This document shows, in pieces, positions 7,208 through 16,406 of a DNA stretch of 64,000 nt (position 1 is the first letter of the stretch; every line of letters starts with the position of its first letter). The notes beneath the pieces are model-generated. The model was given only the letters and a program-made list of their open reading frames with translations. It searched no databases and was not told where the DNA came from. Source of the stretch: Bin80 sp965219915 (GTDB taxonomy: Bacteria; Bacteroidota; Rhodothermia; Rhodothermales; Bin80); assembly GCA_965219915.1 (NCBI GenBank), contig OZ244794.1:2976001-3040000 (forward strand). Reading direction: 5' to 3'. A program made the position numbers and the translations under genes.

Positions 7208-8272
7208 CTAAAGACCACACAAAAACTCAATCGTATCTCGTTCGTCCGGCCGCCAAGCCAACGTAGGTGTCTGTGTGCTGCCAAATGATCCAACGTCCCA
7301 AGAGCTTGGCAATTGCTCGCGTAACTCCGAGTGAGCTACAATACATTGAATCTCGTCGCGCAGTGCTTCTATGACCCGTACCACCTCATCCTGATCTCTA
7401 TACTCTACCCAGCGTACGTGTCCGGGGGCTTGAATCTCGGGAGCGCCCTTACTGAGAAGAAATTCCAGTCCGTCTCCATATGCGTGCGGCTGACCTGTTG
7501 CGGCCAGATAGGCCTGCTGCATCGAAAGCCTGCCCGATGTTGAAGGATGCGCAGGGAAAACTCCACGCATTTCAGCAAAATGTTTGAGACAGTCGTCCGG
7601 CTCGAGACCTGCCGGTACCATAATCAATGCTACGTTACGGCATCCCATACCCTCATGTAATAACACGTCCAATGCAAGCCCATCCAAGTCGTTTTCCAAC
7701 TCTAAACCATTCAGGATTGCAATTCCGTACCGGTTACCACGAAACAAACACTTATCAGGTGTCAATCCCTGCCTGCTTGCAAGAACCTTGATCTGTGCAA
7801 TAGCCTCATTGCTACCAGTTGCTATGACAGCATCCGCTTTGCCCCACATCTCATCCTGATCCACGAATTCAGCATTTATATCAGCCCCTTGGTCAAGCAA
7901 GGTATTGACGAATGCAGGAAGCAAATGCGGAGACTTGCTGGACAATACACCGACATAGGAGTGACCACAAACAAGTACTGCGAGCAAGTCCTGTAATCCG
8001 ACTAATGGAACATTGCCCGCATTAATTACCCCAACTCTGCACCCTCCTTTGATTTTTCGATACCCAATCCAGTCACTCAGCGCAGCCTCGGTAACCCCAT
8101 CCATTTGCTGATCGATCGCAAACTCAATCGCCTCTTCAGTAAATGTATTGGGGGCCGTAAGTGTTTTTTTCACAACGTTGCTTCTCAACTGCTCGTATGT
8201 CGGAGACTTCCATGCGCGAGCAGTCTGAACCAATGCTGAAATTATCCCATAATATTCGCGGCAGAACCGCAT
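7208..8272 (-). CDS. Acyl-CoA reductase, LuxC-like
   Basis: A protein of about 354 residues that reduces long-chain acyl-CoA or acyl-enzyme to aldehyde with NADPH, in the aldehyde dehydrogenase fold. The nucleophile is probably the Cys of EGMGCRNVALI. The family motif AGNVPLVG lies near residue 86, and the N-terminal TFTEEAIEFAI segment is also typical. The frame continues upstream to an ATG at 8365, inside the preceding gene. The ATG at 8272 (MRFCREYYGI) fits homologue length better, so the start is uncertain. The usual partner, a LuxE-like acyl-protein synthetase, is in this window but 12 kb away at 20247-21185. The upstream neighbour is a substrate-binding lipoprotein on the same strand. 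Confidence 0.85.
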   Translation of the reverse strand: MRFCREYYGIISALVQTARAWKSPTYEQLRSNVVKKTLTAPNTFTEEAIEFAIDQQMDGVTEAALSDWIGYRKIKGGCRVGVINAGNVPLVGLQDLLAVLVCGHSYVGVLSSKSPHLLPAFVNTLLDQGADINAEFVDQDEMWGKADAVIATGSNEAIAQIKVLASRQGLTPDKCLFRGNRYGIAILNGLELENDLDGLALDVLLHEGMGCRNVALIMVPAGLEPDDCLKHFAEMRGVFPAHPSTSGRLSMQQAYLAATGQPHAYGDGLEFLLSKGAPEIQAPGHVRWVEYRDQDEVVRVIEALRDEIQCIVAHSELREQLPSSWDVGSFGSTQTPTLAWRPDERDTIEFLCGL

Positions 8273-8330
8273 ATGTACATTGAAGAAGATGAATAGCCTG
8301 AGAGAGTAGTTTAACGATGGATTATCGTCA

Positions 8331-9497
8331 TCACTTGCTAACAGCGGGCCATGCTGAAAAATCATTGTTCCGCACTACAGCTACCACGGGATCATAAACT
8401 GCATCCCCATGGTGATCAAAAGAGAAAGATCCCAGGATGGTCGGAAAATCTCTAATGTCAGCGAGAGAATTCCTGACCGAATTATAATCGTATGCAGGAG
8501 ATCGCCGAAATGCTTCAACTAAAAGTGAAGTAGCCGCATACCCCCTTGTCGCCCAGTCATCTGGAATTGTACCAAAATTATCCATGTAGCTCTCCACAAA
8601 GGCTTTGCTAAGGGAATTGGGGGAGCTGGATAGCCATATGCCAAAGGTTACAGCACCTTCGGCAGCACCAGGCTCCCGTGAATTAATCGTGCGAACCGAA
8701 GCGATAGAAAGAAGGGGAATGATAAATGATGCAGAATTTCCTTTGCGATGTGCAGAAGGCAGAATCACATCATGATCTGGCGACAATCCAGACAAAAAAA
8801 TTGCATCCACAGGAGGTGTAGTTGAAAGAATGTTATCCAATTGAGAACTAACATCAGCCTCACTGAGAAGAGTTCCTTCTTGAGCGAAATAAGATGCCTG
8901 GATCACAACGGTTATATCATTGTACGACTGCAATTCATCTACAATTGATTCGTTACTGGCTACCGAAAAAGCATCGCCAGAATTGTATAAGGTAGCAACA
9001 TTCTTGAAGTCAAGGTTCGCCTTAGAAGTGCGAATTCCGGTCGGAACGATCCGATCATTCGTCAGTGATAAACGAAAAAGATTCTCACTTTGGGCTGAAA
9101 GACCTTGCTTGGATGAAGTCGGTCCAAGCGAAATGATATCATTCTCATTGAGCACAGGAATGATCGCTTCGGTATTCGTAGAGGTTAAAGGCCCAATTAT
9201 CACCGGTAGATTCTCCATACCGATGAATTGTCGGTATGCATTCTCCGTCCCCATGACGGTGGCTCTTGTATCTATGAATGCGAGGGCAATATTCAAATTG
9301 GATAGGGTCTCAAGTTCCTGAATTGCCAGATGGATTCCGCTAGTAACTGATTGCCCAATCACTCCCCCTATTCCGGTTTGAGGAATGGCAACTCCAATCA
9401 GTAGGTTTGAGTCTTCGGGAGAAGTCTCCATTACATCGCACGCAGATAGCCCCATAGACACAATCAGGAAAAACACGGAAAACAGGAAGCGATACAT
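8331..9497 (-). CDS. Periplasmic-binding (Leu/Ile/Val-type) lipoprotein
   Basis: The ATG at 9497 gives a lipoprotein signal (MYRFLFSVFFLIVSMGLSAC; lipobox LSAC at residues 17-20), so this start is preferred to the upstream one at 9560. The mature part has the type I periplasmic-binding fold seen in branched-chain amino-acid receptors: LIGVAIPQTGIGGVIGQSV at the N-terminus, then PVIIGPLTSTNTEAIIPVLN. No permease or ATPase gene is nearby, so this may be a sensor or LpoA-like binding lipoprotein rather than part of a transporter. It overlaps the long form of the acyl-CoA reductase frame by 35 bp, or lies slightly beyond its preferred start. The ligand is unknown. Confidence 0.75.
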   Translation of the reverse strand: MYRFLFSVFFLIVSMGLSACDVMETSPEDSNLLIGVAIPQTGIGGVIGQSVTSGIHLAIQELETLSNLNIALAFIDTRATVMGTENAYRQFIGMENLPVIIGPLTSTNTEAIIPVLNENDIISLGPTSSKQGLSAQSENLFRLSLTNDRIVPTGIRTSKANLDFKNVATLYNSGDAFSVASNESIVDELQSYNDITVVIQASYFAQEGTLLSEADVSSQLDNILSTTPPVDAIFLSGLSPDHDVILPSAHRKGNSASFIIPLLSIASVRTINSREPGAAEGAVTFGIWLSSSPNSLSKAFVESYMDNFGTIPDDWATRGYAATSLLVEAFRRSPAYDYNSVRNSLADIRDFPTILGSFSFDHHGDAVYDPVVAVVRNNDFSAWPAVSK

Positions 9498-10139
9498 GGA
9501 CTGCGGTATACGACAATTAAGTATTTGAAGGGAAAACCCCGACCGTTCTAAAACAAACATCCAGCACCAGCTGGCGAGTTTTAGGAAAAGCTAACCAGGT
9601 GTCATATTTGTTTCTCAGTACATTACTCAATACAGCGAAGATTCTGCATCAGCATCGGCACGAAAGTCCCATGTAGTACAGGAGCTCCCACTAACTGTTC
9701 CTAGTTCAGCAGATTGTGTTTTGGGGGATAATTCTTCCTAAAGTGTCTGCATTTTCGTTTTTTTCGAACGGATTTCACTGCATATAAGAGGCAATTCCTG
9801 ACCATTTTCCCCACTTCCGCCGACGCCGGGGCTTATTTGGTAGGGAGTCCCGCCCCCGGCTACATAACCTTCTATTTCCGTCCAGAATCCCAAGTCTGGA
9901 TCGTGCAAGGTAGACACTGAAGCCTGCAATGTATGGGATAGAGGAGTCAGACGTGGGCATAGTAGCTACGAAAGTTACTAACAAGGGGAGACCTGCGGAG
10001 TGACTGCAGCGAAGGCCCCATCCGAGGATAAACTGTAAGAATCAACCACATACCACACACAGAATTGGAAATGTGTGTCGCACGGATTTAACAGCTACGA
10101 CAGCAATGTCGTCATGTACGGGAGTACGACCCTACGGCG

Positions 10140-10194
10140 GAGCCGGATACGTTCACGCGCACGTCCGATTGGACTAGCTAGAGGCTGGAAATGA
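10140..10194 (+). other. Possible decayed group II intron domain V/VI-like segment
   Basis: The sequence GAGCCGGATACG-(6 nt)-CGCACGTCCGATT has the length, the two-base CG bulge position and most conserved bases of a group II intron domain V stem. It is followed by ACTAGCTAGAGGCTGGAAATG, similar to domain VI. The terminal loop is not GAAA, and the stem has mismatches, so it would not be functional. No reverse transcriptase gene is nearby. A similar segment occurs at 43904-43960. This is a tentative call from pattern recognition. Confidence 0.3.
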
Positions 10195-10665
10195 CTTAAA
10201 GGAACCTGACTGAGGGCCAAAGTGAAAGTAATGGAAATGCAACAGGAACCAAAGAGCACTGCGCCGGCCTCCTGATTCCAAAAACCAAAATTAACGGTAA
10301 TATGACTAGTTCTTCCCATAATATAATAGATAATGAACATAAGTGACCAGCAAGTCACTATGGTCATTACTACCTTATAGAGAGGGCCTGTATATTGCGG
10401 TGTGATGGATCGCTGGTTATACAGTATTCACATGGTACGTGCAGTGGGTCCATCAACTCGTATAAAAACCAAACAACCGGTCTCATGGGATGACAATCCG
10501 TCACACACAGGGCAGACCTACAAATAAAATTGAAAAGTTTCAAATCAATTTAATGTCGCCTTTTAAGTGCATAAATGCTGAAGGGCCGCCCTGATTATTG
10601 AATTCGGCTTTTGCCGGAGGCTTTTCTGTATGCGCGTACGCGCGAGTCTTCCCAATTCCATTCAC

Positions 10666-10674
10666 AGGTAGGTG
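10666..10674 (+). promoter_or_regulatory. Ribosome binding site supporting a start at 10681
   Basis: AGGTAGGTG lies 6 bp before the ATG at 10681. No comparable site precedes the ATG at 10762, so the protease message was originally translated from 10681, through a signal peptide. Confidence 0.5.
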
Positions 10675-10680
10675 ACGAAA

Positions 10681-10761
10681 ATGATGAGATCTGGCTTTCC
10701 ACATGAACGGTTTATGGTACTGGCGCTCGTAGTGTCATGCATTCTTCCAAGTACCAATTGA
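10681..10761 (+). pseudogene. Signal-peptide segment cut from the protease by an in-frame TGA
   Basis: From the ATG at 10681, 26 codons encode a typical export signal (basic start, then FMVLALVVSCILPST), followed at 10759-10761 by TGA. The very next codon, in the same frame, is the ATG of the 587-codon protease frame. One base change (for example TGG to TGA) would explain this. The genome uses TGA as a normal stop, so readthrough is not expected. Confidence 0.65.
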
Positions 10762-12525
10762 ATGGCTCAATACAGGCTTTTCATATCTCCTTCTGAGCAA
10801 GACAGAATACTGAATACAGAACAGCTGGAAAAGTACTGTTCGTTCGTACAACAGTTGACATCGGCACTAGTTGATCCTGTACACATCGGTGACCTGCTTC
10901 CCGCTCTTCGTAATCGCTCGCTCCCGATAAACATACCTTGTCAACTGGCGGAATTCAGCGCGGAGCCAACCCACGTCATGTATTATTCTCCTGATCACTA
11001 CATCTTGCATGGGAGACTGTTTTCGGGAAACGGCCGCGTGGCCCTGGTGAATCTCCAAGGGAAATTCACAGGAATCATTGAGTTGGGAAACCAATGGTAC
11101 AAAATTGAGCCGTTAGGGGAGGGCATGCATGCTTTGATCACCGTAGATATGACCCGGATTCCAGATGGAGACGACACGCCACCCGGAGGGCCGGGGCTTG
11201 GGAAAAAATCCTTTCGAACCAATGTTCGCAAGACCAACGGTAGCAACAAAAATATTGAAGTGTTGGTGCTTTACACTGACAAGGCGGATGATGCCGTAGG
11301 GAATATAGAGGGAACCGCTACACTTGCCATAAGTGAGGCATCAACGGCCTATTCAAACAGCGGAATCACCAGCAGTCAATTAACCATTGATCTCATAGGT
11401 ACGATCAGAATTGGTTTTAAGGAGGGTGAATATCCCTGGAAGGATGCAGATAGACTAGTGCTTGATACAGAGGCCATCAACAAAAGAGATAGCTTCTGGG
11501 CGGATGCGGTCATACTGTTTACAGATGGTGATTACGGTCATGAACGGGTATACGGTGTTGCCCGAAAAATTGAGGCTGAAGAAGACAGTGCGTATGCAAT
11601 CGTGGAGGCGGATAAAGCTACAGAATACTTCGCGCTTGCACATGAACTGGGTCACCTTCAAGGGGGGCGTCATCAGCAATGCTCGGTTTATCGTAGACCC
11701 GGGTGTGACGATACAGCCGGGAGTGCTCACGGATATGGGTGGAGTATAGGTGGAGGTAACTATCGCTGGACCATTATGCACAATTTTGGACAAACAGGAA
11801 ATCCGATTCAGAATTTCTCAAATCCCAACATTAGCGTCAATGGATATGTAACGGGAACAACGAATTACTACGTGGTACAGAAGCTCATAGACAAGGCCTC
11901 CACAATGGCTGACTTTCGCCAAGGGACCCTTCTTAGTGCAGTGATTATGGGAACGACCAATGGGGCATGCTCCGGCGATCCCCTTAGCTATTCTTCAAGT
12001 GTTTCAGGCGGGACGGGCTCGTATTCATATCGCTGGGATACTAGCAACAACGGCATCTCGTACGGCTATGCCGGCTCAGGCTCAAGTTATTCAACTTACA
12101 TGCCTCCAAGCCTGGATTTATATGCGAAACTGACGGTCACCTCCGGAGTCCAAAAGAAAATCGACTTCGAGTATGTTGAAAACATAGACGGCTCGCCCAA
12201 CTGTGACTCAAATAAAGCTGACCCAGGAGAAAAACTTCTCGTGGAGCAGGGGCAGCAACCGGAGGCGTATCTGTTGGGTGAAGCTTATCCCAACCCATTC
12301 AATCCTTCAACGTCCATCACGTATAGCATCCCCAAAGGTGCTGAGGTGAAACTGGTGGTGTACGATATCTGGGGGCGGCAAGTGGCTCGTCTCGTCGATG
12401 GATATCAGGACGCCGGCTACCACAGTATTTTATTTGACGCTTCGCACCTGCCCAGTGGGGAATATCTCTACAGGTTACAGGCTGGTCCGTTCGTTGCATC
12501 CGATCAGATTACTCTGTTGAAGTAA
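10762..12525 (+). CDS. T9SS-sorted metzincin metalloprotease, lacking its signal peptide
   Basis: A 587-codon frame with the metzincin zinc motif HELGHLQGGRH (294-304) and a later Met-turn region (WTIMHNF, 337-342), so the fold is that of a zinc endopeptidase. It resembles reprolysin-like or peptidyl-Asp (M72) families, but the subfamily is not certain. Residues 1-160 are probably the propeptide. After the catalytic domain is a short beta-rich segment, then a C-terminal type A sorting domain (YPNPFNPSTSITYSI, to the end at LPSGEYLYRLQ), which sends cargo through the type IX secretion system. Export also needs a signal peptide, and that is present only upstream of an in-frame TGA (10681-10761). 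As sequenced the product would stay in the cytoplasm or not be made. Confidence 0.8.
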   Translation: MAQYRLFISPSEQDRILNTEQLEKYCSFVQQLTSALVDPVHIGDLLPALRNRSLPINIPCQLAEFSAEPTHVMYYSPDHYILHGRLFSGNGRVALVNLQGKFTGIIELGNQWYKIEPLGEGMHALITVDMTRIPDGDDTPPGGPGLGKKSFRTNVRKTNGSNKNIEVLVLYTDKADDAVGNIEGTATLAISEASTAYSNSGITSSQLTIDLIGTIRIGFKEGEYPWKDADRLVLDTEAINKRDSFWADAVILFTDGDYGHERVYGVARKIEAEEDSAYAIVEADKATEYFALAHELGHLQGGRHQQCSVYRRPGCDDTAGSAHGYGWSIGGGNYRWTIMHNFGQTGNPIQNFSNPNISVNGYVTGTTNYYVVQKLIDKASTMADFRQGTLLSAVIMGTTNGACSGDPLSYSSSVSGGTGSYSYRWDTSNNGISYGYAGSGSSYSTYMPPSLDLYAKLTVTSGVQKKIDFEYVENIDGSPNCDSNKADPGEKLLVEQGQQPEAYLLGEAYPNPFNPSTSITYSIPKGAEVKLVVYDIWGRQVARLVDGYQDAGYHSILFDASHLPSGEYLYRLQAGPFVASDQITLLK

Positions 12526-13241
12526 AGCAAATTTGCAATTGGGTAACGGCTCTAGACCGTCTCCTGACTTTAATAGACTATGCACATGAGGGCGCGGTTG
12601 ATTGTTTTGTTGGTCGGCACGTTTGTTTTCACTTCATGCGATCCGCTGCAAGATGATGAGGGGTTCTATTGTGTCAACGAAATAGAGCACGGTAAAGACC
12701 CTTATCTCGGCGAGATGTCAGCATTGCGCAACGGCGAACCCTGGATCGCATTCCCCCGGAGAGGTGCACTTGGTGCCTTCACGAAATATGAACGAAAAGC
12801 GACAATGAGCATCTTTCTGTCAGTCTTTGATCCGCGTTATGAACACCCATCTCCATGGCCAGATTTTATCGAAGCCCTGTTTTTTGAAGATATCCCCCGA
12901 CGCCTAGGGACCTTCCCACTGCCACAGCCGGGAGTAAGTGAGTCACAAGACCCTTACTTCCATGCTAGGGTACATGGTCCTGACCTCGTTGGATTACTCT
13001 ATTATCTTGACGTATCTGAGGGGGCGTTCATTTCAATTGACGCTTATGACCCTTCCGAGTGCACGATTCAAGGTACTTTCGCGTTGACTGTCGTTAATAC
13101 ACAACCAAAGGATATGTATCCGTATGCTGACACGCTTCGATTTACAGAGGGGCGGTTTCATACCCATGTGATTACCTGGTAAGATGCTAGATAGTGATTT
13201 GCCGAGCGTACCACGACGAAGTCAGATTCGGGATTCCGTCC
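12478..13241 (+). repeat. Tandem duplication, unit 1 (764 bp)
   Basis: This unit starts inside the last 48 bases of the protease gene, contains the first lipoprotein gene and ends at GGGATTCCGTCC. It aligns without length change to 13267-14030 (offset 789). Confidence 0.85.
12580..13182 (+). CDS. Secreted lipoprotein, unknown function (copy 1)
   Basis: A 200-residue lipoprotein with an SpII signal (LIVLLVGTFVFTSC; lipobox FTSC, Cys20). The mature region is beta-rich and acidic, with motifs such as EMSALRNGEPWIAFPRRGAL near the N-terminus and CTIQGTFALTVVN near the C-terminus. This general layout is that of small DUF6252-like lipoproteins of FCB bacteria (weak match). It is duplicated immediately downstream, about 75% identical by eye. 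It starts 54 bp after the protease stop, but no shared function is evident. In this copy the frame stops at TGG-TAA; in copy 2 the equivalent codon is not a stop and the protein is four residues longer. Confidence 0.75.
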   Translation: MHMRARLIVLLVGTFVFTSCDPLQDDEGFYCVNEIEHGKDPYLGEMSALRNGEPWIAFPRRGALGAFTKYERKATMSIFLSVFDPRYEHPSPWPDFIEALFFEDIPRRLGTFPLPQPGVSESQDPYFHARVHGPDLVGLLYYLDVSEGAFISIDAYDPSECTIQGTFALTVVNTQPKDMYPYADTLRFTEGRFHTHVITW

Positions 13242-13266
13242 CAGCGGGGAATACCATCGCAGCTAA

Positions 13267-14030
13267 CAGGCTGGTCCATTCGTTGCATCCGATCAGATTA
13301 CTTTGCTAAAGTAAAGCAAAATTGCTATTAGGTAGCGACTCTAGGCCGTTCCTTTACTTCATTAGACAATGCACATGAGGGCACCGTTGTTTGTTTTATG
13401 GCTCGGCACGTTTGTTTTCACTTCTTGCGATCCCCTGCAAGATGATGGTCGACTTTTTTGTGTCAACGAACTAGAGCAAGGTGACGACCTTTACTTCGGC
13501 GAGATGTCAGCATTGCGTAACGGCGAACCCTGGATCGTATTCCCCCGGAGAGGTGCACTCTTTGCCCAAACGGGCTATGAAGGAGAACCGACGATGGACT
13601 TCTTCATGTCTGTCTATGATGTACGTCTCGGCTACCCAATTCCATTTCCAGATTTTTCTGAATCCCTGTATTTCAAAGATATCCCCCCACGCCTAGGAAC
13701 CTATCCCCTGCCATTGCGTGGAGTAAGCGAGTCACAACGTCGTTATTTCGAAGCTCATGTTCATGGTTATGACGTCGTTGGATTAGGCTATTACCTTGAC
13801 ATATCTGAGGAGTCATTCATTTCAATCGACGCCTACGACCCTTCCAAATGCACGATTCAAGGTACTTTCGCCTTGACTGTCGTTAACAAACAACCAAAGG
13901 ATATGTATCCATATGTTGACACGCTTCGATTTACAGAGGGGCGATTTCATACCCATGTGGTTACCTGGCCAGGTGTTAGATAGCGATTGGCCAAGCCTAC
14001 CACGACGAAGTCAGATTCGGGATTCCGTCC
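13267..14030 (+). repeat. Tandem duplication, unit 2 (764 bp)
   Basis: Second copy of the unit at 12478-13241. Positions 13267-13314 are a fossil of the last 16 codons of the protease sorting domain, including its TAA stop, which shows that the duplication breakpoint fell within the protease gene. Confidence 0.85.
13369..13983 (+). CDS. Secreted lipoprotein, unknown function (copy 2)
   Basis: A 204-residue paralogue of the gene at 12580-13182, with the same SpII signal (VLWLGTFVFTSC) and the same conserved blocks (EMSALRNGEPWIVFPRRGAL, CTIQGTFALTVVN, DTLRFTEGRFHTHV). Substitutions are spread over the whole length and the frame has been kept, which suggests both copies are under selection. 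It ends VVTWPGVR because the stop codon of copy 1 is replaced. Function is unknown; outer-membrane or surface lipoprotein is inferred from the signal alone. Confidence 0.75.
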   Translation: MHMRAPLFVLWLGTFVFTSCDPLQDDGRLFCVNELEQGDDLYFGEMSALRNGEPWIVFPRRGALFAQTGYEGEPTMDFFMSVYDVRLGYPIPFPDFSESLYFKDIPPRLGTYPLPLRGVSESQRRYFEAHVHGYDVVGLGYYLDISEESFISIDAYDPSKCTIQGTFALTVVNKQPKDMYPYVDTLRFTEGRFHTHVVTWPGVR

Positions 14031-14283
14031 AGTGTATCACAGTCTTGATAAACTGGTTGCAAGCCGAAAGAGGTCTCTGCAGTTACTGATTCATTTATTA
14101 TGCAGAACAATTCCTGTATTCAACTCTCAATTCTGACCGAACGTGTTCGCACCCTATGTGTAAGTATCAAGAAAGCAAGGGAATGAGCCTGATCCGCAAT
14201 ATCACATCGCTTGTTTCCGCAGGAAATAGTCGAGCAACAAAGGCCGGGACAGAACCATAACCCAAAGTGGGGGCTCGATATTC

Positions 14284-16005
14284 ATGGAATCTGACATCGC
14301 ACAGCGAGCGGCCAGTTATGAGTCCATTGATCCTCGACAGATCAATGCCTGGCTTGAGCCCTATATTCCCCGAGAGCCCGCTAGCATTTTGGATGTTGGT
14401 GCCGGTAGCGGCCGGGATGCTGCTTGGCTTGCGTCAATGGGACATCAAGTGTTTGCAGTGGAACCATCAAGCGAGATGCGCAGGGAGGCCGAGCGATTCC
14501 ATTCCAGATCCGCCTTTACATTAGTTGCAGACCGACTGCCCGCCATCAAACAGACCAGCCTGTCCGGTTTGTCATTCGATCTGATTCTTCTGAACGCTGT
14601 CTGGATGTTCATTCCTGAGACTGAACGGAAACGCAGCTTTCGGAAGCTGATCGCACTCCTGAAGCCTCGGGGCGTCATTGCAATCTCGTTCCGCACACCG
14701 TGCGAGAGGCACCGAGGGATGTACCCTGTTTCCGTACCAGAAATCGAACAACTCGCGCAGGGACACGGAGCCTACGTAGAATTAACCCAAAAATCAGGCG
14801 ATTTCCTTGGACGACTTGACGTGGAATGGCACCAGATGATCATCCGATTGCCTGACGATGGCACTGGCGCATTACCCCTAATTCGGCGAATCGTATTGCT
14901 TGACGACAAGTCTTCAACCTACAAGCTCGCGCTGCTGCGGTCCCTGTGCAGAGTGGCCAGCATCTCGCCCGGTTTGGCCCGTGAATCTGGATCCGATCAG
15001 GTGACGATCCCCTTGGGAGCGGTAGCTCTTTCCTGGGTCCAGCTTTACCTCCCTTTATTGAACGCAGATATGCCACAGAATCCGCGAAACAGGTTTGGCG
15101 GTCAATACATCGGATTTGCAAATAATGCACTTGACAAACTCATCCCAAACCCACAGGAAACTGTCCGACTCCGACCGGGGGCGTCATTGTACGCGGATCG
15201 CGGGGAAACCTTGACAAGCTCGCTCCGACATGCCGCCGCAACCATCGAAAAAATGCCTGTGCGGTACCTCTACTATCCTGATGGACAACCGATTTTTAGG
15301 GTGACGAAGAGGCGCTTCAAGGTCGGTCGCTCCATCATACTGAATGAGGACTACTTTTCGGAATTTGGTGAAATGACTGTCCCTGCGCATCTCTGGCGTG
15401 CTCTTCAACGATATAGCATATGGATTGAACCCGCTCTGGTTGAGGAATGGATCAGACTGATGCGCGGATATGCGGATAGACAGGACAGACTATTGAACGA
15501 ATTGGAATTAAGACGTCTGATGCGGCCCTATGAACCCGAGCGCAATCAAGGGGAGGTTCGTAGCCGTGCCCTGAAGCTGCTGCGTACCCAATCGATCTAT
15601 TGCGTATGGACCGGTAACAAGCTGGACGCGAAGAGTATGCACATTGACCACTGTCTCCCTTGGGCAGCGTGGCCGTGTGATGATCTCTGGAATTTAATGC
15701 CCGCCAACAGGACGTCAAATCTCAGAAAGAAAGATCATTTGCCCGACGTCATCACCATCAGGGAAGCTCAGGACCGCATCATGACCTGGTGGGACGAAGC
15801 ATACTACAGGGAACAGGCAACAAGTGAACGGTTTCTTTTAGAGGCAAGGGCCCGGTTGCCCGCACTGAAGGAATCCGCTCCCTCACTTGATGACGTATTC
15901 TTCGCTCTGGATCTGCAGAGGACACGTTTGTACAATGATCACCGTATTCCTGAGTGGTCTGGACCTCTAGGGTTAGCTCCAACCCTTCTTTCCATGCGAG
16001 AGTAA
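14284..16005 (+). CDS. SAM-methyltransferase fused to HNH endonuclease
   Basis: A 573-residue protein with two enzymatic parts. Residues 1 to about 190 form a class I SAM-dependent methyltransferase: motif I is ILDVGAGSGRD (35-45), an acidic Glu60 ends strand 2, and FDLILLNAVWMFIP is the motif IV region. The latter lacks the D/N-PP-Y/F motif of adenine or N4-cytosine DNA methyltransferases and looks like the Methyltransf_11/25 small-molecule type. A helical central region (STYKLALLRSLCRVA, VTIPLGAVALSWVQLYLPLL) resembles the segment that precedes HNH in known HNH nucleases. The C-terminal part has HIDHCLPW (453-460), then DDLWNLMPANRTSN and KKDHLPD, the HNH metal finger. The gene stands alone on the plus strand in accessory DNA. 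A defence role is plausible but unproven. Confidence 0.8.
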   Translation: MESDIAQRAASYESIDPRQINAWLEPYIPREPASILDVGAGSGRDAAWLASMGHQVFAVEPSSEMRREAERFHSRSAFTLVADRLPAIKQTSLSGLSFDLILLNAVWMFIPETERKRSFRKLIALLKPRGVIAISFRTPCERHRGMYPVSVPEIEQLAQGHGAYVELTQKSGDFLGRLDVEWHQMIIRLPDDGTGALPLIRRIVLLDDKSSTYKLALLRSLCRVASISPGLARESGSDQVTIPLGAVALSWVQLYLPLLNADMPQNPRNRFGGQYIGFANNALDKLIPNPQETVRLRPGASLYADRGETLTSSLRHAAATIEKMPVRYLYYPDGQPIFRVTKRRFKVGRSIILNEDYFSEFGEMTVPAHLWRALQRYSIWIEPALVEEWIRLMRGYADRQDRLLNELELRRLMRPYEPERNQGEVRSRALKLLRTQSIYCVWTGNKLDAKSMHIDHCLPWAAWPCDDLWNLMPANRTSNLRKKDHLPDVITIREAQDRIMTWWDEAYYREQATSERFLLEARARLPALKESAPSLDDVFFALDLQRTRLYNDHRIPEWSGPLGLAPTLLSMRE

Positions 16006-16030
16006 ATGCGTAATCGTCAATTTAGTGTAG

Positions 16031-16405
16031 ACTGGTCCAAGCGCTTGGCAAAGAGCATCCTTTCCTACCATACAGCATACCTACTGCGCGTTTTTTGACA
16101 CCGGTGAATGCTGCTCGGATAATCCCAATCCGACCAAGGATGGACGGATTCGTGACTGTATTTCAGTCAGACGGACGCGATGTACAGAACTCTGGAGGCT
16201 TATCTCCACGGATCCGGGAGAATATCGTTCCATCCATTATGCATCTGGAGATACACGATATTGTATTACTTGGAACTTTCGTATCGATTCAAACGACCCA
16301 AATGAGCGAATCCCAATTCCAGACCTCACGTTGAATGGAGCCCCAGTTCTTGCTAAGGAAACACCGCGAAACGTCCTTCCGTGCACGCCGCCACTTGACC
16401 AATAG
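16031..16405 (+). pseudogene. Open frame without a start codon, next to the sulfatase
   Basis: From a TAG at 16028-16030 this frame is open for 124 codons and has no ATG, GTG or TTG start near its beginning. The translation is protein-like (for example DPGEYRSIHYASGDTRYCI, then WNFRIDSNDPNERIPIPDL). Its TAG stop is one base before the ATG of the sulfatase, an operon-like spacing. It may be the tail of a truncated gene once co-transcribed with the sulfatase. No family is recognised. Chance openness cannot be excluded. Confidence 0.3.
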
Positions 16406-16406
16406 C

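Larger units (their letters stand above)
9498..10680. other. 1.2-kb gene-poor region
   Basis: Between the binding-protein gene and the metalloprotease gene no convincing protein-coding frame was found on either strand; the open frames of 60-90 codons have unconvincing translations. The region contains a hairpin-capable segment at 10140-10194 resembling the 3' end of a group II intron, listed separately. AT-rich DNA around 10520-10560 could hold the promoter for the protease. Confidence 0.4.
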
